Source of the DNA: Echinostoma caproni
Taxonomy: Eukaryota > Platyhelminthes > Trematoda > Plagiorchiida > Echinostomatidae
Length of the DNA: 64,000 bases
Assembly: GCA_900618425.1 (NCBI GenBank)
Contig: UZAN01039583.1
Coordinates: forward strand, 19,986 to 83,985
Direction: 5' to 3'
Below the pieces are notes generated by a model. That model was not told the DNA's origin. It worked only from the letters and a program-made list of their open reading frames with translations, and did not search any database. Both the position numbers and the translations under genes were made by a program. Positions 13,479 through 22,541 of the stretch are shown here, in pieces. Numbering within the stretch: the first letter of the stretch is position 1; every line of letters begins with the position of its first letter.

Positions 13479-13608
13479 CGGACGTAGATGTGGTGCTTTC
13501 AGGGACCGCTTTTGTAGACCAACCCAATCGAATCCCTCAAACCACACATGCCGTTCGGCTTCCCGAATGCCTCCTTTGGAGTAACCCATACGTTCTGTTG
13601 GATTATCA
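13479..13608 (-). CDS. PKG: PKG exon m: end of kinase domain and start of AGC tail
   Basis: Acceptor cttatag, donor GTCCG|gtaagt. CG from exon l plus T gives Arg, followed by DNPTERMGYSKGGIREAERH, VWFEGFDW and SLKAPHLRP. DNPxERxG and HxWFEGFDWxGL are the conserved end of the PKG kinase domain; APHLRP starts the AGC C-terminal tail. The exon ends in phase 0. Reading through the donor would add 36 codons of low similarity before a stop at 13371-13373, so splicing on to a terminal exon is more likely. Confidence 0.95.
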
Positions 13609-14341
13609 CTATAAGGAGTAAATAGAGAGGAAAATCACATTGTGCATGAACTACACATAATACGTAACACTTGAAGTTGTTTCTCTGGCATTTGGCTCTC
13701 TGAGTGATAACTCAAATGACCGTTGCGTTCAGGATAATTTGCATGCTTCCTTTTTCTTCAGTCTTCAACGTTACCATCGCTTTTCAAACTTCACACATTC
13801 ATAGAGTAATATTGATTTAGGAATAATATAGAGATTTCTTGGTTAAAGTCTCTAGCATCTTTCTGAAACCCATTCATCGGAAACAGCACATTTTTTCTAT
13901 ATTCTAAAAGCACGTAGTCTGTCGATAACTTAATTTAGGTTAGTTTCGAAACGTTGCTCATACTTGCCCCTGTTGAGTTATAAGCGTTTGTGCGTCAAAG
14001 AATTATCCCTCATAAATCTTACCATTGGAATCTATCTAGTAGTGAATGTGGACATCATACAACCCAGTTGGTAGAAGAAATGAGTCTCGCCAATGTGCCG
14101 AAAACGACAATGTGAGTTAACATAACAACAGAACCACCGATTAATTCAATTTACCCGAATCAATTAGACAAATATACTTTAATATCTTACGAAAACTCGT
14201 GGTGTCGAAAGAACATGAAGGTGGTTCGATTCTTTGTCGATCCACATCTAATTCTGGTGAACGTTTTCAAAAGAGATGGGGTAAGGATAATTACAGCAAA
14301 CACACTAACAGCTACCGACAGTCAAAAGTATCATGACTTAC
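13609..14341 (-). other. PKG intron 12
   Basis: 733 bp, GT-AG. No gene, repeat or motif recognised. Confidence 0.85.
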
Positions 14342-14464
14342 CGACACAACTTTCGGATTAAGTTTTGTGCATTTCGAGAAATTTTCACTGGGAAACCGAT
14401 GGCTTCAATGCCTTTGAGGATTAGACTGTATGTTCTCATCGCATCCGGCGAATCAAATGGAGGC
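14342..14464 (-). CDS. PKG: PKG exon l: kinase C-lobe
   Basis: Acceptor atccaccag, donor TGTCG|gtaagt. TT from exon k plus G gives Leu, so the join reads [20 protein letters not shown]. It continues [11 protein letters not shown], then a basic stretch and NLIRKLC. PPF and the DPMKTY-like DAMRTY segment are typical of the AGC C-lobe helix G region. Only 151 bp separate it from exon k, the shortest intron of the gene. Confidence 0.96.
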
Positions 14465-14615
14465 CTGGTGGATCCGTTTGGGCACGAGGAATGAAGGATA
14501 AAAACAAATGTGACTATCTTACGAAACGATTGAGAGTGGATACAATATGTGTTTACATAGCTGAGACGAAAAGCTTTCAGATGACATATTTGACACTTTA
14601 AAAATGACTACTTAC

Positions 14616-14779
14616 AAACCGGTCAGTAGTTCATAAATCAGGATACCCAGTGACCAGAAGTCCACAGATTGGTCGTGTCCTTTATTCAAAATGATTTCTG
14701 GTGCCATGTATTCTGGTGTTCCACAAAATGTCCAGGTTTTCGTAGCCGATGGAAGTTTCTTTGAAAATCCAAAATCCGT
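14616..14779 (-). CDS. PKG: PKG exon k: DFG, activation loop and APE
   Basis: Acceptor gtttacag, donor GGTTT|gtaagt. It encodes TDFGFSKKL, then [17 protein letters not shown] and [20 protein letters not shown]. It holds the magnesium-binding DFG, the activation-loop threonine in WTFCG (auto-phosphorylated in characterised PKGs), the P+1 loop and the APE motif. A possible upstream donor seven bases earlier (G|gtttgt) is weaker and breaks the phase to the next exon. Confidence 0.97.
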
Positions 14780-15209
14780 CTGTAAACGCCACAAATAGCA
14801 AATAAAATTAATAAGATCATTGTGGAAGGTGAAAGTGGATCACTCCACAACAGCTATCATGGCTGATTATATGCAAATATATTGTTTTTAATGAGATGAA
14901 GTAAAAATCCCTGCTCGTCTCTTATGCGCGTCATATTGATAAAGTTATCGTTTTACATTGACTAGGCGTTTAACGTGTGACATGGTATTCTATGGTATGG
15001 TGGTATGCCATACTTTCACGGAACTCTGAATGGCTTCTCACCGTATCCGATTTATTAAAATCTTTTACCTGGGTAACTCTCGATAAATCTGTATTTTGGG
15101 TCTAATACCATATTCGTTGTGGCTATAACACCGAATACCACTTCATTTTACGATTAAAGCGGTCTCTCTTAATACGTTCCACCTCTTACAATCAACTGGA
15201 TCAAATCTG

Positions 15210-15310
15210 GTTTCGGCCCTCAGTTGTGTCGATGGGTTTACACGGCTGATGAGGCCTAACTAAATCGAAACAACGACACAATGAGTGCTTCCCAGCTTTT
15301 CACTTCACGA
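15210..15310 (+). repeat. SINE 3' part (family 1)
   Basis: Contains GGCTGATGAGGCCTAACTA followed by an end with CTTCCCAGCTTTTCACTTCA, matching the body and tail of the copy at 17796. No clear A or B box remains. It lies in the intron between PKG exons j and k. Confidence 0.6.
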
Positions 15311-16194
15311 ATAGATATATGTGAAATTTGCTGCACAATGCCCTTAAAATTACTGTACTTGATAGTTATAGACATGTCTACATGAAACTTTCTGGTTTTA
15401 TGCGGTTACGCATTTTTTCAGGCAATCATCCTTTTGTGTTAGCTCTGGAATACTTAAAAGAACTAATATTTTTGTGTGCTGAAAAAATTGTTTTGAGTTT
15501 GAAGGGAACGCAAAGAACCGGGTCAATGGCGTTTTCACGCTGAAGTCCAGTAGACTCAATCGTAGCAAATGTTTGATGTGTGCATGATGGTTCTAGGAAA
15601 ACTCGACATTAGATTTTCATTTTCGCTTTGCATAAATCGTTTTTATTCGAATGTGAATACCTTGACTCTCTTTGGAGCACTTTAACTATGTGCTCTCGTA
15701 TATATCTATGTCAAGTGAAGAAGATTACCACAATTCGCTCGCATTTCGAACATTAAAATCAAGAGGCGTTTAGCTGAGGCATTACAGAGAAGTCAGTATA
15801 TACCACTGTCCGCGCTCTCGACAATGACCCAAATCATTCCGAAGGGTAAGCGAAACAAAAGTCGCGTCTTACTTTCGATATTCAGATGGTCAAGAGGAAA
15901 AGATATTACAAAATGATTTCATGATAACAATACAGTTTGATAGTCCTACTTTTTATCACTGTCACAAAAGAGCAGTGCCGAACGTTTGGCCCTACCAAAG
16001 TGTTGTTAGTTGAGTTAAATCATCTCATTTTATCCTTCCAAAGTTAACCGACGCGGTCGAATCATTTGCAATGCGGTTCACCTGTATATTCTAATTTTTG
16101 AATTACCAACTCAATGTTTGTTCGTTTGTCTTATGTCAACAATCGATTAGGCTGAATAAAATGTTTCCATTTTGCGCCGTGTCTTCTTGCGGAG

Positions 16195-16308
16195 GTGATT
16201 AACTTACAGGTATTTATCGAACTCGTGACTTTGATTTGATCTATGCTCTTCATTCCCTAGTGTTTTTAGCCTCTTTCACGAGTTCGATCAATACCTGTTT
16301 TAATCAAC
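16195..16308. repeat. long imperfect inverted repeat (hairpin)
   Basis: Arms 16195-16228 and 16276-16308 are reverse complements over about 33 bases with a few mismatches; both carry the perfect block ATCGAACTCGTGA or its complement. The loop is 47 bases. It lies in PKG intron 10 and could be a foldback element, two inverted short repeats or an RNA hairpin. Confidence 0.8.
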
Positions 16309-16938
16309 CCACTACGTATTTTTCTATTATTTGATTAGCGTTTTCTAATATGAAGTCCATAATACAATAGAAATGAGAAATTCGAGTTTATTTTTAGAAA
16401 CAATGGATTTGTTTCTTCCGTCAGGCACTAGCAGTGTGTCGAATACCGATCGATTAGGTTAATCGTATGCTCTTTGTATCACCTCAACTCACGTCAGAAG
16501 ACTGTAAATCGAACGGGGACGCAGCTCAGTTTCACACACACAAACACACACAAACCAATGGCACTATTGCGTCGCAGATCATCGTAATCGGTAAACAAAA
16601 ATGGTGTTGCTTTTTCAAGTATGAAAGCTAACTGTTTGTGTGTTGTGTGAGGGTATGGTAAAAATTTGCATCCATCTTTTGAATAAACCTTCTGATCATT
16701 TCTTAGAGATAAGCAAAATCGGTTTTAATTTTATTGTGAAGAAAAGTTTCCGATTGACTGGCTGTTTTCGAAGTATTCTGTGTTTGAAATAATTCCTCTT
16801 CAAATTACATGCTTCACTGAGCTGGTAAGCGATAATTGGTTAAGTCTGTAGGTTACCTAAACTTGCCACTTTTGAAGAATAACAGAGTTTTGGTTTACCA
16901 TATGGTGTACGATACGAGCTACTTCCGCATTAACATGC

Positions 16939-16962
16939 TGAGGAATCTTCATAGATTCCTCA
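16939..16962. repeat. perfect 10-bp hairpin with 4-base loop
   Basis: TGAGGAATCT, loop TCAT, AGATTCCTCA. In PKG intron 10. No T run follows on either strand, so it is not a typical terminator. Confidence 0.85.
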
Positions 16963-17707
16963 CGCAGAAGTGCGTGGGATGCGCCGTACCCTGCATCTCA
17001 AAGAGAGAGACAGACGTAGAGAGAGTGGAAAATATAGGAAGGATGCCAACATTTTCACTGTTGGTTTCCATTTTAGTCGCATTGGTGGCATGTTGAACTG
17101 AACGGGCAAACTTCTCTTGCAAGCAGGGCTGAACTGAATTAAAGTAAAACTATTAATTTGGAAGAAGTCCCTTAATAAGAAAACAACGGAATCCAACCTG
17201 CACGATATTGTTGAAGATGGACTGCGCAAATGTAAAACAAACTGTGTATTCAGTGTTTATTAGATCGTATATGATACGGATTGTTACTGACAGTTGCATT
17301 CTAACTCCTACGCCTCTCCCACTTCTACTCCACTTCAACCCAGTAAACCTATTTGGTTCTCATTTCAAGTAAAGACTTTCTTATTTTATTTATCGTGTTT
17401 TATGACGATTACTGTTGGAATCTAGTGCTCACAATTCAATCGCCACCCGGAATTTATCATTTAGACCAATAGTAAATAAAGTATCCAGGAAACATACCTA
17501 AAATCAACGAACATCGCACTCTCCAGTTGCAGAATAAATCAATGGAGTCTTAAATTTGTAATTTATTTCAGTCCTAAACTGATGCTTTTTGGTTGGTAAG
17601 CGTACTAAATATATCAATATCTTTTAGCATCAATAATTCACAAATAGAAGCCCATAGAGGTGAACATATTGAATTTAAAATGGGAATTAGTTGCCTGCAT
17701 ACCAAAT

Positions 17708-17785
17708 GAAGTGTGAACGGAAAGCTAGGGATCACTGGACAGCTGTTTAGACCTGGCTGAGCAGGGTTTGTGGCCCGCAAGAAGC
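17708..17785 (-). repeat. SINE 3' part (family 1), inverted to its neighbour
   Basis: The reverse complement reads ACAGCTGTCCAGTGATCC then CTAGCTTTCCGTTCACAC, which is the body and 3' end of the family-1 SINE next door at 17796. The two copies lie head to head within 250 bp. The tRNA-like head is missing here. Confidence 0.6.
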
Positions 17786-17795
17786 TCACTGCTTA

Positions 17796-17950
17796 GCTAC
17801 CAGTGACCGAGTGGGTAGCATGCTTGCGTTCTGCCCATGATGTCCGGGTTCGATTCCCAGTTGGGTCCATGGATTTGCACTGCTGATGAGACCTAACTAG
17901 GTAGAAATAGCTGTCTATTGCTCCCTAGCTTTCAGTTCACGTTTTAGTTG
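17796..17950 (+). repeat. tRNA-derived SINE copy (family 1)
   Basis: A near-perfect A box, TGACCGAGTGG (17804-17814), and a perfect B box, GGTTCGATTCC (17847-17857), give the internal pol III promoter layout of a tRNA. They are followed by a shared body with CTGATGAGACCTAACTA and an end, CCCTAGCTTTCAGTTCAC. Related copies at 15210, 56704 and 57017 make it a dispersed repeat, not a tRNA gene; the 5' and 3' ends also do not pair as an acceptor stem. Confidence 0.75.
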
Positions 17951-18697
17951 TTATTTTAAATTTTATCATATCCTCTATTACTCACACAAAACATTGAATT
18001 TACGTTCAAATTATCGACATTTCGCGCATGACTTCAGTTATTACGAAGAGACAAGGAAATCATCAACTCAACTATTTATCCTTTTTGCCTCTGAAGTTAA
18101 AATTGTGATTTCATTTTTAACCCAAAATCTCTTACCCTTTCTCAATAATTGCCTATATGAACGTTCCCCCAAAGTGCATTCATTCCAATAAATTCAATCA
18201 AATACATTCCGAAATAAACGTGAACAGGGAACGCAACATTTTTAAGCAACTACGATTTAACTCCGGAATCGTTTTGCTGTATATTAGCTTAATACAGGAT
18301 ACAAAATAGTTTACACATCACGCGTGTTGAAAATGGAACATGATATCAATTCGCTCCTCCGCTTACGTGGCTATTAGGGCAATGCTAGACAGATATAGAC
18401 CATATTTTCCTGACGGAGCATTTACACCCTTTGGGTTTGGTCTCAAATAATTGTTCTCCTGTATGAAGTACCTATCAGCATGGACATTTCATATTTTGGC
18501 AAAACATCCAGTCATTTTCAATCATCGGAGCAATCTCGGCTTCACACGATCAGAAAGAAATCCTGAAGGAAACATCCTGTGCACAAGTTGGTCAAACCCG
18601 GAACCAATGAGAACAAAACAAACGAATACAAGAGATGGAGGAAATGTTTACAGTGAACAATGTCCTACATTAAAGTTAAAATGAGAAACTACCACAC

Positions 18698-18839
18698 CAG
18701 TTTGCAATATCCAGTTGTGTCCAGAATGAGATTTTCCGGTTTGAGATCCCGAAATATGATACTTCGTTTGTGCAAATAGTCCAGCGCCTCGATCACACAA
18801 GCTACATAGAACTGTGTTGTGTTCTCCGTGAAAAAGTAT
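18698..18839 (-). CDS. PKG: PKG exon j: catalytic loop
   Basis: Acceptor cccgacag, donor CTG|gtgtgg, a weak GT site that the phase nevertheless requires. It encodes [26 protein letters not shown], then [14 protein letters not shown]. The catalytic loop is complete (Asp of RDLKPEN, metal-binding Asn). The residue before the Arg is Phe; PKGs usually have Tyr (YRD). The exon ends in phase 0 after GYCKL. Confidence 0.95.
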
Positions 18840-19247
18840 CTGTCGGGTTGAAACAGATGTCGTATAGAAATGTTACTTTCCTATAGCCCGGGAATGTAAC
18901 TGTCATCATTAAGTTACACGGAAACTAAAACGTTCACTAAGGATTCACAGCTGATTCGAAAATAAATTCAAAGGACTAGGTAGTAGCACTCAATAAATGC
19001 TCTTCATTTTGACGTTAAGCGATACAAAGCCTAGGAATTGAATGCATTGTTCTGTTTAGGTTGTATTGTACCTAAACAGACTCTAAAATCAAGTTGTAAT
19101 CAGTCTTCTTCACTCGTTTTATGATTGAAGAATCTCGTTGTACCTTTTCGTTTTAAATACTCATGAGTAGCTAAGTTGCATACGCAAAATCATTAATTTC
19201 ATTACCATACGTGGGAGTTTCTGTGACGAGTTAATTGATCAACTTAC
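18840..19247 (-). other. PKG intron 9
   Basis: 408 bp. It contains the perfect 11-bp hairpin at 19051; otherwise plain. Confidence 0.88.
19051..19080. repeat. perfect 11-bp hairpin with 8-base loop
   Basis: TCTGTTTAGGT and ACCTAAACAGA are exact reverse complements. It lies in the 408-bp intron 9 of PKG, about 170 bases from exon i. Confidence 0.85.
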
Positions 19248-19337
19248 TGATCACGCAAAAGCGTCCACAACTCGCCACCCAGACATGGCTCCAGCAACAT
19301 GTACACATATTTATTGTCCTTGTAGGTCTTCCATAGT
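19248..19337 (-). CDS. PKG: PKG exon i: hinge region
   Basis: A 90-nt exon. Acceptor ccccgtcag, donor GATCA|gtaagt. It encodes [20 protein letters not shown] and [22 protein letters not shown] is the kinase hinge plus the start of helix D; PKGs have YMLMEACLGGELW. CA at its end plus A from exon j gives Gln. Confidence 0.94.
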
Positions 19338-21041
19338 CTGACGGGGAGAGATAAAGAGAAAAAAAAAGTTAATCAGATTGATAAAACCTATGGTAAATCT
19401 TGATCGGTTCCGATTGCATGCGGTCCTACAGTAGCTTTCCAAATTCGTCTGTTTTATTGTACACTCGTGTGATGAACAACAGCGGGGGTAAGCCATATAG
19501 TCACGAGAAACTGCTGGGCAATCATGGAAACCGGCATCCTAAGCTTCGGGCTTGGAAGGGGGCTTGCCACGAAGAACCTATATGTTGGGTGTGATATTGG
19601 GTGAGACGACATCGACGGAAAGTTCTAAGGCAATGAATTGATGGAATAACAAATTGGAAATATTTTATACTCACGGATGCGCTAACTATTTTATGTAGCA
19701 ACTGGATTGCTTGTTGGCGGTCGGTGGTCAATGTAATTGTAACCATCACGCAGAGATTTCCGCATTATGTTAAAAATTCGGAGCTGAAGGATGCTTAAGT
19801 TTGCCGAAACGGATGTCCTTAGCCGTGTAAAGCCTGACCTATGCGTGATGCAGTTGTTATTACCATGGTAATTCAACTCTCTTTCCCCCACAGTCAATCG
19901 TTTCCATGACGTTATTGTTTCTATGCTAGCGTTCCCTTTTAGTGAATCTTTGTAAACATTATCCCGTCCTCGTCGTTCCACATATCTAAATGACTAAATA
20001 TCCCAATTCTTTCCGCCTGAACCCATGTAATTATGTAAATATCTTGCAACCCTCTCATAGGTCTAAGGCATTTTGTGTCATGCGTACGAAAATTCTCACG
20101 GTGATCTTATATCGTTTAACAGTGCACCGGTAACGGCGCATTCCGTCAGCAGACAGCCCATTTTAGCCGCTTCCCACTCTGGAACATTCACTATTCTATA
20201 GGGTTCTAGCCACGTGACTGTACCATACGAGGCGCGTTCTTGGAGAATGCAACAATTGGGAGCTCCTAGTCCGGTCCTCTCACAATCACGTCATAATCCA
20301 TTCCCAAAACATACTCATTAACTGATAACGTATGCGTGGTTTCACTAATACAGTAAATACCGGCTGATGCACTGTACTTGTCATTGTTGAATATTGGTAG
20401 TTAATCTGTGATACATTATTGTTCACTTACGAAATTTGCGACTGTACCATGACAAGTTGCGGAGTAAGTTGCATTTCACAGTTAACATGTGCAACATACT
20501 CGTTCTTGTTATCATCAAACCGAACCAAAAATTGTTTACGTACGAGCTGTGAATTTGCTTTAACATCGTTTCACCCTCTTCTGATTTATCATCCAAATCA
20601 TTTACGCCACACAGCAGAAAATTATGTCTTATCACGTGTAAAAAGGAACTTAAATAGGAAATATTGGTTTGATTTACTTATTGCAGGGACCATGGTGATT
20701 GCGGACCACCTTGTGGAGGCTCGCCCGTGCACTCTGGTAGGTTGATGCCTCCTGTGAAAATCCCTAACCAGGGATCGCTTGGGACCGTGCATTTTGCTGG
20801 TTGGAAGGTTTGGAGGTGAATCGGTGAAGTTCATCGATCCAGTGACTCGGAGATCCTGAGTTCTAATCCTGCTACCACAACCTATCATTGTCTACGCATA
20901 TCCTCAAGCAAAATTTGCTTGTCCGAATCCTTCTGCCTAGACGTTTCATGTAATGATTTATATTCAATAAATAAAAGGAAGTGACAAGATTTTCCTTATG
21001 TTTATCTGTGATATTTTGTTTGAAGAATGTGTGCTTCTCAC
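19338..21041 (-). other. PKG intron 8
   Basis: 1704 bp. It contains the GC-richer repeat block 20684-20886. No other feature recognised. Confidence 0.85.
20684..20886 (+). repeat. dispersed repeat with B-box-like end
   Basis: A GC-richer block than its surroundings, from GCAGGGACCATGGTGATTG to a late GAGTTCTAATCCTGCTACC that resembles a pol III B box. The minus-strand frame through it begins with CGSRIRTQDLRVTG, a phrase that commonly results from reading tRNA-like repeats. No second copy was seen in this window, so the assignment as a repeat rests on style. Confidence 0.35.
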
Positions 21042-21181
21042 CTCACAATAAAATCGGATTCGATTTCATACATTATATTCCGTTCGTTCAGTACATGCTC
21101 TTGTTGTCGCGTTTGAACAATGTGGTGCTTCTTCATCCTTTTCAACGCAAAAGAACGTGTGTCATCCTTTTTTATTTTAAC
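21042..21181 (-). CDS. PKG: PKG exon h: kinase N-lobe, ATP lysine and helix C
   Basis: Acceptor ctttttgcag, donor GTGAG|gtgaga. It encodes 46 codons, VKIKKDDTRSFALKRMKK, then HHIVQTRQQEHVLNERNIM and ESDFIV. FALK carries the ATP-anchoring lysine. QTRQQEHV is a signature of PKG and close AGC kinases, and E in NERN is the helix-C partner of the lysine. The trailing AG joins A of exon i to give Arg (the RLW start of beta-5 region). The exon is hidden in a 9.7-kb stretch between the exons on each side. Confidence 0.93.
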
Positions 21182-21300
21182 CTGCAAAAAGGGAACAAAA
21201 ACGGGGTGTGAGTGTACACAGAGAACTACTTTGAACGGAGTACTCTACAGGTCAATTCGCAGACGCGAAAGCTAAAAGTTGATCAAATAATCAGAACAAG

Positions 21301-21320
21301 AAACATATGATCATATGTTT
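21301..21320. repeat. perfect 20-bp palindrome
   Basis: AAACATATGATCATATGTTT equals its own reverse complement. It lies 120 bases upstream of PKG exon h in intron 7. Confidence 0.9.
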
Positions 21321-22067
21321 ACCAGAGGAAAGCTGAAGTTTCATACTGATGCATTTGACTCCCGATCATCATCGATATAAAAGTATATTTTGAAGCATTT
21401 AGTCATACGTTGAGCCTCAGAGTTTGGCTTTCATCATTTGTCTGTGCTATCTATATTTTGGTTTGTCAGTTGATCGATCTATTGGTTACAACAACCTAAT
21501 TCCAAATTAAAACGAACGAGGTGAGATAAAACGGAGAGATGTTGATTCTGGTTTAGGAAGGTGAGTTTTAGGTAGAAATCTCACCAAAAATAATCTTAAA
21601 ACGTTGTGATCGATCGACAGGTCAAAAAGAATTGACCGCTTCTATCTGTCTAACTACCTACTACCTGTCTGTCAAGGAGTTATGCCAGGTCCTCGCAAAT
21701 GTGTTGAACATTTTTATCTGGAATAAAACTGGCGGTAAATCAACGCATTTATCTAAATTGCTCAACGAGAGAGAGAAAAGTGAAGAAAATATGTACCCAA
21801 TGTTTGCGGTGACCAAGCCCACTTGTATTCAATATCATGCATTACCTCTTTCAACATCTGTGGATATGTTTGAAGTGTTTTGCTTCACTTTGATCTGAAA
21901 AATGTTTTTTCGAATTTTAATGTAGCAAGCTTGGATTAGCCCAATCGAATGTTAAGAGGTACCAGACACTCTTGATGTTCTTGGGTGTGGGGTTTACTCA
22001 TTGGGAGATCGTTAATTCCCCACAATTTCATGCATTTACATGCGATAGAAATGTTTGTGATAACCGA

Positions 22068-22135
22068 CGAAGAGCACTGAACAGCTGTTTCGTTCTGTTT
22101 GACACTCGTAAGCAGTGCGCACGTTTTGTGTCCCT
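22068..22135 (+). repeat. dispersed repeat, family B copy
   Basis: AGCACTGAACAGCTGTTTCG is followed by GCAGTGCGCACGTTTTGTGTCC. Similar sequence appears at 39693 (same strand), at 53720-53795 (opposite strand) and, more weakly, at 58405. Short and diverged. Confidence 0.4.
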
Positions 22136-22502
22136 TTCAGGACTCAGATTTACAACAAACTTTATATCACCAGTCAGGCTCAGCATGCGCGGATGGCAGA
22201 GGCATATGAAGAAAATGAGTAAGTTCTGAACTTCGAATGCTACAAAGCGAACATTATTATTCGCAACTACTTCCTTCTCTCCTAACAGAACAGATCATTC
22301 TAAACTAGACTGTGATTGCTCGGCATTCCCGCTTGAGTGTTGCGACGTGACACATCTGTGGCACTCCACAGGTAGCGATGTTTCATGAAGAAATACAAAT
22401 TTAACATGTAGGTGTGCATCCATCGACGGAATCGGAATCCACGGATCACTTGATTGAGTGAACAAACAACAGTTCAATGTTTACGATGGTGATTTGGTGA
22501 GA

Positions 22503-22541
22503 ACGCACGTGGAAAATATTTNACGCACGTGGAAAATATTT
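22503..22541. other. single-N contig join with 19-bp duplication
   Basis: ACGCACGTGGAAAATATTT stands on both sides of the N at 22522. This is an end-overlap artefact. Other single N bases are at 29546, 45456 and 54683; the last lies inside PKG exon b. Confidence 0.93.

Larger units (their letters stand above)
14780..18697 (-). other. PKG intron 10
   Basis: 3918 bp. It holds family-1 SINE pieces at 15210, 17708 and 17796, the long inverted repeat at 16195, a hairpin at 16939 and a CA-rich tract near 16535. No gene. Confidence 0.85.

Noticed and set aside
16939..16962. A transcription terminator
   Set aside because: Hairpin without a T run, inside a eukaryotic intron.
17796..17870. A tRNA gene
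   Set aside because: A and B boxes are present, but the ends do not pair as an acceptor stem and the sequence recurs with the same 3' body elsewhere, so it is a SINE.
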